Assembly: GCF_003575965.1 (NCBI RefSeq)
Contig: NZ_QWJJ01000018.1
Span: forward strand, 29,158-93,157
Direction: 5' to 3'
Source: Pseudooceanicola sediminis
GTDB taxonomy: Bacteria > Pseudomonadota > Alphaproteobacteria > Rhodobacterales > Rhodobacteraceae
DNA: 64,000 nucleotides
Position 1 is the first letter of the stretch. Every line of letters starts with the position of its first letter. The notes under the pieces are model-generated. The model was given only the letters and a program-made list of their open reading frames with translations. It searched no databases and was not told the origin of the DNA. A program made the translations under genes and the position numbers. Below, in pieces: positions 33,607 through 42,276 of the stretch.

Positions 33607-33622
33607 GTTAAAACGATTTAAT
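33607..33622. promoter_or_regulatory. LacI-type operator 2
   Basis: GTTAAAACGATTTAAT matches operator 1 in most positions and keeps the central CG. It is centred 41 bp from operator 1 in the shared promoter region with lacI at 33706. Confidence 0.8.
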
Positions 33623-33705
33623 GCACAAAAGCGGCAAAGTTTTTGAATCGCACAACAATGCGCCGGAAAATCAGCCCCGACGTGTGAATACTGGGCAGGA
33701 CACCG

Positions 33706-34737
33706 ATGAATACCTCCGACAAGGCCGCCTCTGGCAGGCGCGCAACCATCAGCGACGTGGCGCGGCAGGCCGGGGTGTCACCCGGCACGGTCTCGAATGC
33801 GATGACCGGTGCGCGGCGCGTCGATGAACATACCCGCGCGCGAATCGATGCCGCGATCGCGCAACTGAACTATGTGCCCAACCTGTCCGCACGCAGCGTC
33901 CGCACCGGGCGCGTCAACTCGATCGCGGTTCTGTCGTCTATGCCCTCAGCCGTGTCGGCAGGCACGTCGCGCCTGGGGTTCATGATGGAGATCGCCGCCT
34001 CGGCCGCCATTGCCGCAATCGAACACAACATGGCCCTCGTGCTGGTTCCGCCCCTGCCCGACCCGGAGGCCACGTTGCGCAACATCCCCTTTGACGGCGC
34101 GCTGCTGATCGAACCGGCGCGCGACGATCCCTTCCTGGATCTGCTGCGCAGGCGCTCTACCCCTGTGGTTGCCATCGGCACACCGCCGGACAGCACCATG
34201 GCGCATGTCGATCTGAACTATGGCGCCACCACCGAACTTCTGATCCGCCATCTGCATGACAGCGGCGCACGTTGCTTTCCATTGATCATCGGCGCCTCTG
34301 ACCGGGCAAGCTACGCGGTCACGGAACAGGCCTACCGTGCCCACGCGACGCAGCAGGGCATGCGCCCCCAGGTGATCCGCGTCCCCGAACATCGCGGAGA
34401 GGGCGGTGCACGTGATGCCATATGCCAGGCACTGCACGAAAACCCCGGCATTGACGGCGTGCTGGTGCCCGTCGATGCGCTGGCGACAGGCGTCATGCAG
34501 GGATTGCGCGATCTGGGTCGCAGCGTGCCCGGCGATGTTCGTGTCGTCACCCGCTACGACGGCCTGCGCGCCCGCAGCGAGGTGCCCGCCCTGACTGCCG
34601 TTGACCTGCATCTGGACGTGGTGGCGGGACAGGCGATTTCGCTGTTGCTCCGCGTGGTCGCAGGGACCGCCGGCGCGGACGAGGTGGTACATGCCCCGCC
34701 GCCCGCGCTGGTGACCCGCCCGTCAAGCGGCGGCTGA
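33706..34737 (+). CDS. LacI-family transcriptional regulator
   Basis: A 343-residue regulator. The HTH is ATISDVARQAGVSPGTVSNAM (residues 13-33), followed by the hinge LNYVPNLSARSVRTGR and a periplasmic-binding-like effector domain. It is divergent from the sulfotransferase / ABC operon, with two TTAAA-type operators between, so it probably represses that operon and itself. The final residues are close to the convergent FAD oxidoreductase (5 bp apart). Confidence 0.92.
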   Translation: MNTSDKAASGRRATISDVARQAGVSPGTVSNAMTGARRVDEHTRARIDAAIAQLNYVPNLSARSVRTGRVNSIAVLSSMPSAVSAGTSRLGFMMEIAASAAIAAIEHNMALVLVPPLPDPEATLRNIPFDGALLIEPARDDPFLDLLRRRSTPVVAIGTPPDSTMAHVDLNYGATTELLIRHLHDSGARCFPLIIGASDRASYAVTEQAYRAHATQQGMRPQVIRVPEHRGEGGARDAICQALHENPGIDGVLVPVDALATGVMQGLRDLGRSVPGDVRVVTRYDGLRARSEVPALTAVDLHLDVVAGQAISLLLRVVAGTAGADEVVHAPPPALVTRPSSGG

Positions 34738-34742
34738 AAGGC

Positions 34743-36002
34743 TCAGGTCAGGCCGCCGAGGCGACGCACCGTCTCGGCCACCTCTTCGCCGGTGGCCATA
34801 TCGGGCGCGGCTGCGGCAATACCCGCGGCCTCGCCTGTCGCAAAGGCCGTGCCCATCACCCGAACCGAACCATAGGCCACGGGATCAGCCCCGATCACAC
34901 GACCCGCCAACAGCAGGTTTTCAAGGCCCCGCACCCGCAGGCTGTCCAGCGGGATCGACGCATAGCCCGGGCCGCCGACCGAGTAATAGACCGGTTTTCC
35001 CGCTTCGCCGTGCAGCTCGGCAGGCCAGGCGGCACGCGCGACACTGTCCGGGCGTTGGCGGCCGCTGGCCAGATCCTGGGCCGTCATCTCGTACCGGGCG
35101 GCGGGGTGGCGGCTCTCACGGACACCAATCTGCGGGCCGGTCTGCGCCAGATAGCAGTTGGCGCACCCGGGCACATGGGTGCGCAGCATCTCGACGTAAT
35201 CATGCGCCATGGCACGGGCCAACTGCTCGGCTCGGGTAAAGCTGGCCGACCCGAGATCGGGCAGCGGCAGGTCGATCACCATCCACCAAAGCTCGCCCGA
35301 CCCCGGAACCAGCGTGTAGATACCCCCGTCGGTGCGGGTGACCGGATAGCGGCCTGTCTTGTTGTATGCACGAATGGCGGCCTTCACGGCCTCGCGCTCT
35401 ATCGGGATGGACGGGTCCAGCCCACCGACGCGGATCGGGGCCGAAACCGCCTGAAGGTGGCCCTTGTCGTCACCTTCGCGCATCTGCACCCCGGAGACGA
35501 GCGAGAGGTTCGCATCGCCCGTGGCATCAACGAAACCCTCGGCGGCGATGCGCCGCCGGCCCTCCATTCCGGCAACGGTCACGGATTCAATGCGTTGCGC
35601 CGTCCGCGTCGCGGCGGCCACCCGCGAATGCAGCAGAACATCGACACCGTGATCAGCCAGCACCCGGTCCAGCGCCAGCTTCAGCCCCTCGGGGTTCAGC
35701 AGGATGATCCAGTTGCCCGTGGTTTCGGAACAATGCGCGCGCCCGTCCATACCGATGGCGCGCATCGCATCCAGGACAAGCGCGCCTGCACCGCCGACCG
35801 CCTCGACCGGCTCAGCGCCCTGTTGAAAGAACCCGCAATACGCCAGCACCTGCGACGTCGTTGCCGCCCCACCGAGAAAGCCGTACTTTTCAACCAGGCA
35901 GACCTTGGCCCCTGCACGTGCCGCACCAAGGGCCGCGCCGATGCCACCTGCCCCGCCACCGGCGACGATGACATCATATTCGCTTTCGATCTTGCGGCTC
36001 AT
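34743..36002 (-). CDS. FAD-dependent oxidoreductase (FAD_oxidored family)
   Basis: A 419-residue flavoprotein. GGGAGGIGAALGAARAGAKV (about 15-34) is the FAD-binding motif; FVDATGDANLSLVSG is the second contact; SVRVMGTAFATGEAAGIAAA closes the site. ATG at 36002 overlaps the permease stop by 4 nt and is preferred over the start 9 nt earlier. It is the last gene of a GntR / receptor / ATPase / permease operon. It is a paralogue of the protein at 21163-22509. Substrate unknown; location suggests oxidation of the imported compound. Confidence 0.87.
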   Translation of the reverse strand: MSRKIESEYDVIVAGGGAGGIGAALGAARAGAKVCLVEKYGFLGGAATTSQVLAYCGFFQQGAEPVEAVGGAGALVLDAMRAIGMDGRAHCSETTGNWIILLNPEGLKLALDRVLADHGVDVLLHSRVAAATRTAQRIESVTVAGMEGRRRIAAEGFVDATGDANLSLVSGVQMREGDDKGHLQAVSAPIRVGGLDPSIPIEREAVKAAIRAYNKTGRYPVTRTDGGIYTLVPGSGELWWMVIDLPLPDLGSASFTRAEQLARAMAHDYVEMLRTHVPGCANCYLAQTGPQIGVRESRHPAARYEMTAQDLASGRQRPDSVARAAWPAELHGEAGKPVYYSVGGPGYASIPLDSLRVRGLENLLLAGRVIGADPVAYGSVRVMGTAFATGEAAGIAAAAPDMATGEEVAETVRRLGGLT

Positions 36003-36844
36003 GCGCGCCACCCCAGCAGACGTTTTTCAATCAGCCCGACAAGGGCGGACAGTATGACCCCCAGCAGCGACAGGATGGTCACGCCCGCGAACAGGCGTTC
36101 CAGGTCATAGAGCGAACCGGCTTGCAGGATGTAGGCACCGATCCCGTATTCCGCGCCCAGCATTTCGGCGGCGACCAGCAGGATGATGGCAATGGCCAGG
36201 CTGACGCGCAGCCCCGACAGGATGCCCGGCATGGCGCCGGGCAGCACGATGCGCAGAACGATGGTTGACCATTTCAGACCAAAACTTTGCCCCATGCGGA
36301 TCAGCGACCGGTCGACGTTGTCGACCGCGCCATAGGTGGCGACAACCGTGGGGGTGAAAGTGCCAAAGGCGATCAGGGCGTATTTCGACGACTCGTCGAT
36401 GCCGAACCAGATCACGAACAACGGCAGCAGCGCGATCTTGGGGATTGGGAACAACGCCGCGACCAGGGGCACCAACCCGGCGCGCGCGACCGAGAAAAGA
36501 CCGATCATCACGCCGACACCGATCCCCGCCAGGGCCCCCAGCGATCCGCCGACAAGCAGCCGCATCAGTGACGGATGCAGGTTCTTCCACAAGCCGCCGG
36601 ATTGGGCGAAATCGACCAGCGTGGCAAAGACATCCGTCGGGCGCGGCACCGTCAGCGCAGAGATGAACCCGGCCCGCGTGCCCCATTCGAGAAAGGCGAT
36701 CAATACGACAAAGACGAGCAGGCCGATGCCGCGCGGCGATTTAGGGCGGAAACCACCGCCTCTGAAATGGACCGGGCTGGCCTGCGCATTAGCGGGTAAT
36801 GGGGCAGAGGGCGCGCCCGAAGACACGGCGGAAATATCAGTCAT
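35999..36844 (-). CDS. ABC transporter permease, SsuC/TauC type
   Basis: A 281-residue membrane subunit with six helices and the loop GQSFGLKWSTIVLRIVLPGAMPGI. The N-terminal ~40 residues are soluble and proline-rich. It overlaps the ATPase gene by 8 nt and the FAD oxidoreductase gene by 4 nt, so the whole operon is translationally coupled. Confidence 0.92.
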   Translation of the reverse strand: MTDISAVSSGAPSAPLPANAQASPVHFRGGGFRPKSPRGIGLLVFVVLIAFLEWGTRAGFISALTVPRPTDVFATLVDFAQSGGLWKNLHPSLMRLLVGGSLGALAGIGVGVMIGLFSVARAGLVPLVAALFPIPKIALLPLFVIWFGIDESSKYALIAFGTFTPTVVATYGAVDNVDRSLIRMGQSFGLKWSTIVLRIVLPGAMPGILSGLRVSLAIAIILLVAAEMLGAEYGIGAYILQAGSLYDLERLFAGVTILSLLGVILSALVGLIEKRLLGWRA

Positions 36845-37604
36845 TGACCAGCTCCATATCTGCGGCTTCGGCCTCGGCGCGCATCAGCGTCCAGAGGTGT
36901 TTCTGCATCCGGTCCAGCGCCGGGTCGCCCAACGTGCGGCTCTCCAGCGGGGTGTCGATCTCGACCACTTCGCGGATCTGGCCGGGGCGGCGCGACAGCA
37001 CGACAATGCGGTGCCCCAGCCGCACGGCTTCGGCGAGGTTGTGGGTGACATAGACCGCGGTAAAGGGCTGACGGGTCCAGAGGGTGACAAGGTCGTCCAT
37101 CAGCAATTCGCGAGTCTGGCTGTCCAGCGCCGAAAGCGGTTCATCCATCAGCAGCACTGCGGGATTGACCGCCAGCGCACGGGCGATGGCCACCCGCTGT
37201 TTCATGCCGCCCGACAATTGTTTCGGCAGGGCCTTGCGGAAATCAGACAACTTGGTGCGCGCCAGGACGTCCGAAATGATCGCCTCGGCACGGGCACCAC
37301 GCACCCCATGATCCGCCAGGATGAACGAGATGTTCCCCTCGACCGTGCGCCAGGGCAACAGGGCGAAATCCTGAAACACGTAGGTCAGAGGATTGATGCT
37401 GTCCTCTGGCGGAGACCCGACCTGTGTCACCTGGCCGCCGGTGGGCCGCTCCAGCCCACCCAGAAAGCGCAGCAACGTGGATTTTCCGCACCCGGAGGGG
37501 CCAACGATGCAGACGATGCGCCCTTTCGGGATCGACAGGTTGATATCGCGGATGACCTCGACATCGCCGTAGCGATGCGAAACGCCTTCGAGTCTGAGTT
37601 CCAT
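36837..37604 (-). CDS. ABC transporter ATPase, SsuB/TauB type
   Basis: A 255-residue nucleotide-binding subunit. Walker A GPSGCGKST (36-44), Q-loop YVFQDFALLPW, signature LSGGMKQRVAIAR, Walker B VLLMDEPLSALD and switch histidine in VTHNLAEAV. The catalytic glutamate is present. It serves with the permease downstream and the receptor upstream. Confidence 0.93.
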   Translation of the reverse strand: MELRLEGVSHRYGDVEVIRDINLSIPKGRIVCIVGPSGCGKSTLLRFLGGLERPTGGQVTQVGSPPEDSINPLTYVFQDFALLPWRTVEGNISFILADHGVRGARAEAIISDVLARTKLSDFRKALPKQLSGGMKQRVAIARALAVNPAVLLMDEPLSALDSQTRELLMDDLVTLWTRQPFTAVYVTHNLAEAVRLGHRIVVLSRRPGQIREVVEIDTPLESRTLGDPALDRMQKHLWTLMRAEAEAADMELVND

Positions 37605-37624
37605 TGGTAAGTCCTGTAGGTACG

Positions 37625-37652
37625 GACCCCGCGCCGGTCACGGCGCAGGGTC
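37625..37652 (-). terminator. Intercistronic hairpin after the receptor gene
   Basis: A 12-bp stem, GACCCCGCGCCG with CGGCGCAGGGTC and one mismatch, around GTCA, in the 56-nt gap between receptor and ATPase genes. No T-run, so it probably attenuates rather than stops transcription. Confidence 0.6.
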
Positions 37653-37660
37653 GCTGGGGA

Positions 37661-38677
37661 TCAGGAAAGCACGTCGACGTAGTGATCATCGACCAGCGTT
37701 TCATAGGTGATGCCGTCCTTGACCAGGCCACCCGATTTGAACCACTCGAGCTGATCCACGACCGAGGCCTTGTTCAGCGCCATGCCACTGTTGATGCGCA
37801 TCGCCCCCGACAGGATCGACGCGCTGGCGTCTTCGATCGGCCGGTCGGGATAGACGTAGGATGCAACCAGCTTGACGATCGCGTCCTTGTCCGCAGCATC
37901 GGTTGTCTGATCAACCAGCGCGGCGTTGTAATCTGCCGCACCACGCGCCAGCGCCTGAAGAAATGCCTTGGTCTGGGCATCTTCCTGTTCGGCGTTCCGG
38001 GTCGAGGTGAAGACGGTCGTGACCTGGTAGTTCGGAATGTAGTCTGCAACTTCGCCAATGATCTTGACCGCACCGGCGTCCGCCAGCGTTGCGGCGATGT
38101 TCGGCACGATGGACCAGGCGTCGATCTGGCCCGACTTGATGGCCCCGATCACCGCGCCGGTTTTTTGCAGGGGCTTGAAGTGAACCTCGACACCCTCGGC
38201 CGCCGCGATTTTCGAGCCCATGTAGTGAAAGGACGAGCCCGCCTGCGTCATGCCGAAGGTCTTGCCATCCAGCTTGGACGGATCGGTCAGGCCGGCATCA
38301 TAGGCGGCTTTGGAGGCCAGGATTTTCTGGCCCGAGATGCCTTTTTCCTCGGCCAGCGCACCGCCGATGACCTTGGCAACACCCTTTTCGGCGAGCGAGA
38401 TCAGCCCGCCGGAAATCGCCGTCATGGCATAGCCGGTATCGCCCGAGGCAATCGCCACCGCCATCGGCTGCGCGGCTTCGAAATAGTCGAAGTTCACGTC
38501 CAGACCGGCCTCGGTGAAATAGCCCCGCTCGAACGCGATGTAGGTCGGCGCGTGGCTGGCCAGGCGCATCGCACCGACGTTGATCGCCGTGCCGGCACGC
38601 GCGGAACGGACAAGATACGGAGTGGCCAGCGTGGCCCCCAGCAGGCTGAGGGTGGCGCGACGTGTGAATGTGCTCAT
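37661..38677 (-). CDS. ABC transporter substrate-binding protein, NitT/TauT type, probable Tat substrate
   Basis: A 338-residue receptor. The leader STFTRRATLSLLGATLATPYLVRSARA has a twin arginine followed by a hydrophobic stretch, fitting Tat export. The mature start, INVGAMRLASHAPTYIAFERGYFTEAGLDVNF, is the SsuA/TauA-like receptor pattern. LDGKTFGMTQAGSSFHYMGS is the conserved second strand. First transport gene after gntR; a stable hairpin follows the stop. Confidence 0.88.
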   Translation of the reverse strand: MSTFTRRATLSLLGATLATPYLVRSARAGTAINVGAMRLASHAPTYIAFERGYFTEAGLDVNFDYFEAAQPMAVAIASGDTGYAMTAISGGLISLAEKGVAKVIGGALAEEKGISGQKILASKAAYDAGLTDPSKLDGKTFGMTQAGSSFHYMGSKIAAAEGVEVHFKPLQKTGAVIGAIKSGQIDAWSIVPNIAATLADAGAVKIIGEVADYIPNYQVTTVFTSTRNAEQEDAQTKAFLQALARGAADYNAALVDQTTDAADKDAIVKLVASYVYPDRPIEDASASILSGAMRINSGMALNKASVVDQLEWFKSGGLVKDGITYETLVDDHYVDVLS

Positions 38678-38736
38678 TTGGTATCCTCCCTAGAGCAGAC
38701 CCCTCCCCGGGGTCGGTAGTCGGTGGGCATCAGTCC

Positions 38737-39417
38737 TTACAGGTCCTGCCCACCAAGATCGTGTCGAATGTCTGAAAGAAGGGCGCGGACAGCCCCTTCG
38801 GTGTCGTGATCGAGGATTGCCTCGACCATATCGGACTGATGGGCAAGCACCGCCTTGGGGTCGCAGCTGCCTTCGCGCAGCGCAGCCAGCCGGAACCGGC
38901 GCGACTGGTCGTAAAGCTGACCGAGCATGCGGATCATCCGGGGCGAGCCGCTGGCGCTGCAAAGGACATTGTGCAACGTGCGTCCGGCCTCGTCCCAGAC
39001 AAGCACGGCACCGTCGGGATCGCCGAGCAGCTGATCCGTGGCACGGGCGGCGGCGTGTTGTGCGGCGATCACGCGCCCCTCCCACGCAACGTCGGCATGG
39101 TGCATCGACCAGCGCAGACCCATCGGTTCAAGTTCTGCGCGCAAGCGGATGATGTCGCGCAGATCGGCCTCGGTCGCGGAGGCCACGCGAAACCCACGCT
39201 GCGCCGTCGCCTCGACCAGCCCTTCGGCGGCCAGCAGGGTCAGCGCCTCGCGGACGGAATGGTTGGAACCGCCATAGCGCGCGCGCAGAGCCTCGATCTT
39301 GAGCTTGGCATCGGGCGGCAGATCCCCAAAGGAAATATCGCGCCGCAGCGCGCAGGCCAGTACGGAGACCACTGTGTCGGAGGCACGATCCGTGGCATGA
39401 GATTTGCGGCTGAACAT
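38737..39417 (-). CDS. GntR-family regulator, FCD type
   Basis: A 226-residue regulator. The winged HTH is near residues 20-80 (RYGGSNHSVREALTLLAAEGLVEATAQRGFRV), and the all-helical FCD ligand domain follows. It heads the ABC / FAD-oxidoreductase operon and is divergent from an AroE-like gene, so it likely represses both. Between the divergent starts (39418-39505) an AT-rich patch around 39455-39480 marks the promoters; I see no clean palindrome there. Confidence 0.88.
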   Translation of the reverse strand: MFSRKSHATDRASDTVVSVLACALRRDISFGDLPPDAKLKIEALRARYGGSNHSVREALTLLAAEGLVEATAQRGFRVASATEADLRDIIRLRAELEPMGLRWSMHHADVAWEGRVIAAQHAAARATDQLLGDPDGAVLVWDEAGRTLHNVLCSASGSPRMIRMLGQLYDQSRRFRLAALREGSCDPKAVLAHQSDMVEAILDHDTEGAVRALLSDIRHDLGGQDL

Positions 39418-39505
39418 CGCCTCATGACCTCCCTTTCATGACCCGATTGAAAAAACGTGTAATATTCTTAATAATAATCCAAATGACTCGTCAAGGACAT
39501 TGCAG

Positions 39506-40312
39506 ATGAAGACCGACCTTACAGCAACCCGCGTGATCCCGATCCTGGGGGATCCGGTGGCCCAGGTCGCGACGCCGCGCCTGTGGAACGCGGTGTTTTC
39601 GGACGCCGGCACCGATGCGGTGTGCGTGCCGATTGACCTTCCTTCCCAAGGGCTTGGGGCCTTTGTCGACTGGGTTCGGATGGCGCGGAACGTGCCGGGT
39701 TTCCTGACGACGATCCCGCATAAGGCGGCGCTGGCGGGGGCGTGTGACAGGGTGGAGCCGGACGCGCGTATCCTAGGGGTCGTGAACACGATCCGCCGCG
39801 ACGCCGATGGCATGCTGGTCGGGGAAATGTTCGACGGATTTGGCATGATGGATGCCATCGAGGCCACGGGTACCGTCGTTTCCGGGGCGCAAATCGCCAT
39901 CTGCGGGGCCGGCGCGGCGGGCGGCGCCATCGCCATCCAGGCGATCCGGCGCGGGGCAAAGGTGCTGCACATCACCGATATGGCTCCGGCCCGCGCGGCT
40001 GACCTGATCGCACGCCTTTCTGTCGTAGGTCAGACCGAGCTGCACGTGGGTATCCCGCAAGTGGCTGATATCGTGATAAATGCTTCGCCTGCGGGCAGTC
40101 CCGGCGAAGCGCCCCCGGCCTTTCCCGCAGCGCTGACAGACGGGGCGACCTGCGTGGCGGATGCGCTGACGGACCCGGCGGAAACCGCGCTGATCGCGGC
40201 GGCGCGGGCCGGCGGTCTTCGCGTGGTGACGGGTACCGATATGGCGGCCCACCAGGCGGCGCGGATGCGGGCGTTTCTGGGGTTGCAGGAGGCGGTGGCC
40301 GGGCCGCGCTGA
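39506..40312 (+). CDS. AroE-like shikimate/quinate dehydrogenase-family protein
   Basis: A 268-residue NAD(P)-dependent dehydrogenase of the shikimate-dehydrogenase family. The catalytic lysine lies in TTIPHK (Lys73) and the catalytic aspartate in GEMFDGFG (Asp110); VVNTIRR and GAGAAGGAI are the other signatures. The usual N-T-D sequence is altered to M-F-D, placing it outside core AroE, like YdiB/RifI-type catabolic or secondary forms. ATG at 39506 follows AAGGA; TTG at 39500 is weaker. Divergent from an ABC import operon, so a role in using an imported quinate- or shikimate-like compound is plausible (inference). Copy D of the dispersed repeat starts 8 nt after the stop. Confidence 0.85.
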   Translation: MKTDLTATRVIPILGDPVAQVATPRLWNAVFSDAGTDAVCVPIDLPSQGLGAFVDWVRMARNVPGFLTTIPHKAALAGACDRVEPDARILGVVNTIRRDADGMLVGEMFDGFGMMDAIEATGTVVSGAQIAICGAGAAGGAIAIQAIRRGAKVLHITDMAPARAADLIARLSVVGQTELHVGIPQVADIVINASPAGSPGEAPPAFPAALTDGATCVADALTDPAETALIAAARAGGLRVVTGTDMAAHQAARMRAFLGLQEAVAGPR

Positions 40313-40418
40313 GCGGGACTGTCGGTATCCCTGGGACAACCCCCGCCAAGTCATTGAAATCGCTGGATTCGCACGTCGGTATTTGAACGGTATCGAAACG
40401 GTTTCCGAACGGTTTCAT
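40313..40418 (+). repeat. Dispersed 11-bp-phased intergenic repeat, copy D
   Basis: It starts 8 nt after the AroE-like stop: TGTCGGTATCCCT, then ATTGAAATC and GGATTCGC, then ACGTCGG and subrepeats CGGTATTTGAA, CGGTATCGAAA, CGGTTTCCGAA and CGGTTTC. GTCGG motifs are 54 bp apart, as in copy A. Confidence 0.88.
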
Positions 40419-40867
40419 TTGCCCGGCTTTCGCGCGCCGCCAGACGCCTTTCGACACCCCGCCCGCCGCAGCCACCCTGGCATAACCGGGGGGCAGGCAG
40501 GCGCAGGCATGGGCAAGGACGGGGCGCGACAAACGCCCTGGCCTGCCGGGTCTTGGCATAGGGATGCGAATGTCGCGCAGGCAGGGGGCGCGTGTCGGGC
40601 GGGGGGGGCGATGCGGCGCTGTGGCGGCCAGCATCGCACCCCCCATCCCGCCGGGCCAATCGCAGGACGGACAGCACAGGCGGAGAGAGCAGTGCGTCGC
40701 CCCCCTGCCCTTTGCGTCGTGGCGCGACGGGTATCTGTCAGGGGCGCGCCGCAAGGATGCGGGGCCGGGCCGTGCGCCCCGCTGCGCCGGGCAACAGGGC
40801 GGGTTGCACCCGGCACCCCCGCAGCGCGGTCAGGGCGCGACAGAGGCGACGCGAGTGTTCGGCGGTG
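40313..40867. other. 555-bp convergent intergenic region
   Basis: The first 105 bp are repeat copy D. The rest is very GC-rich with no supportable gene and no repeated element that I can see; frames here give arginine/proline-rich products. Confidence 0.6.
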
Positions 40868-41563
40868 TCAGGTGCGCGCGGCCTCGAACGCCTGCCACGC
40901 AGCATCGAAGCTGTCGAAATCGAACCCCGGTGCGCGCGCCGCGTCCAGCACGATGCGTTCGGTTGCCTGCATCTTTTCTATGGCGGCTTCGAGCAGGGGA
41001 AGCGTGTCGTCGGGGATGACCACCGCCCCGTGACGATCCGCATGAACCCATTCGCCCGGCGCCACCGTCAGGCCGAACACGGTCACGGGCACATCTATTT
41101 CCGTGACATGGACAAAGCCGTGGCTGGGGCCGATCGATCCGGCGATGACGGGAAACCCCTCGGCCATGTCGCCGAGATCGCGCATGACGCCATTGGTCAG
41201 CGCGCCGGCCAGGCCGAACCCCTTGTGCACGGTGGTGTTGATTTCGCCCCAGTAGGCGCCGATGGCCGCATCGCCATCCATATCCTGAATGACGCAGACC
41301 GCGGGACCGTCGGATTGCGCCATGTATCGGTAATAGGCCATCCGCAGGGCGCGAACATCCTGCGGGGTATCGGGGCTGGGGCGCAGGGCGGCAATGCGGG
41401 CGGTGCGCGCGCGGCCCAGCATGGCCCCGCCATCGGGCGCATTCGACAGAACGGTGCCACGGGTAAAGCGGTCAAAGCCGCGTTGGCCCTGTGCCACCTC
41501 GATCGCGTTGCAGACGGTGGGGGTATCGACCTTGCGCAGCAGGGTCATCAGGGTGTCGTTCAT
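40868..41563 (-). CDS. RraA-family protein (HMG/CHA aldolase-like)
   Basis: A 231-residue RraA-fold protein. The family includes the RNase E inhibitor RraA, oxaloacetate decarboxylases and 4-hydroxy-4-methyl-2-oxoglutarate aldolase. GDGD region AVCVIQDMDGDAAIGAYWGE, then ALTNGVMRDLGDM with Arg128/Asp129 as the usual substrate and metal residues, point to the enzymatic branch. Start ATG at 41563 overlaps the hydrolase stop by 4 nt. It is the last gene of the HisD-like / SDR / hydrolase operon, where a retro-aldol or decarboxylation step on an oxo acid would make sense. Confidence 0.85.
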   Translation of the reverse strand: MNDTLMTLLRKVDTPTVCNAIEVAQGQRGFDRFTRGTVLSNAPDGGAMLGRARTARIAALRPSPDTPQDVRALRMAYYRYMAQSDGPAVCVIQDMDGDAAIGAYWGEINTTVHKGFGLAGALTNGVMRDLGDMAEGFPVIAGSIGPSHGFVHVTEIDVPVTVFGLTVAPGEWVHADRHGAVVIPDDTLPLLEAAIEKMQATERIVLDAARAPGFDFDSFDAAWQAFEAART

Positions 41564-42276
41564 GGGGCCTCCTCCAGCCAGCGGCGCAGGGCCGCGTTTG
41601 TCGTCTCGGGGCGTTCCAGCACGGGCAGATGGCCCGCGCCTGCGATGACCTCCAGCCGGGCACCGGGGATCAGGTCGCGCATCAGTTCGTGGCGCGCCAC
41701 GGGACACACACGATCCTGCTGGCCACACAGCACCAATGCCGGGCAGGTCAGGCCGCGCAGCGTATCCTGACGGTCGGCGCGATCCCGCAGCGCCAGCGAT
41801 TGACGGCAGAAGACCTGCGCGCCGAGGTCACGCGCCATGGATCGGCACAGGTCCGCCAGCGGGCCTGTCCCTGCACCCGAGGCCAGATAGTTCGGCACGA
41901 AGGTGTCCTGCATCATCGCCTCGAGATCGCCCGCACGGGCGCGCGCCATCTGGGCCGCGCGTCCGGCCTGGACGGTCGGGTGTTCGGCCAGCGGATTGGT
42001 GTCGAGCAGGGCAAGCCGGTCGATGCGGTCGGGTGCGCGGGCGAGCATTTCCATCGCGAGGATCCCCCCCATCGACAGCCCGGCCAGCGCAAAGCGCGGC
42101 GGCGCCTGCGCCAGGACCTGATCCGCCAGAGCGGCCATGGTTTCGGCCCCCCCGAGCCAGGGCACATGGACAGTGCGCCGGGCCGAAAAGGCGGCGATCT
42201 GCGGTGTGAAAAGGCGGGCGTCGCACATCATGCCCGCCAGCAGCAGCAGGGGGAGCGGGGCGGGCGCGGTCGTCAT
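41560..42276 (-). CDS. Alpha/beta-fold hydrolase
   Basis: A 238-residue alpha/beta hydrolase. The nucleophile elbow is GLSMGG (Ser68), the acid lies in LCGQQDRVCP, and the histidine in GAGHLPVLE. No signal peptide, so cytoplasmic. It could cleave an ester, lactone or C-C bond formed in the pathway. Overlaps with both neighbours (4 nt each) show a single translationally coupled unit. Confidence 0.88.
   Translation of the reverse strand: MTTAPAPLPLLLLAGMMCDARLFTPQIAAFSARRTVHVPWLGGAETMAALADQVLAQAPPRFALAGLSMGGILAMEMLARAPDRIDRLALLDTNPLAEHPTVQAGRAAQMARARAGDLEAMMQDTFVPNYLASGAGTGPLADLCRSMARDLGAQVFCRQSLALRDRADRQDTLRGLTCPALVLCGQQDRVCPVARHELMRDLIPGARLEVIAGAGHLPVLERPETTNAALRRWLEEAP

Noticed and set aside
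40421-40867. Small genes in the GC-rich gap past the AroE-like gene
   Set aside because: All frames give Arg/Pro/Gly-rich products with no ribosome site or domain.
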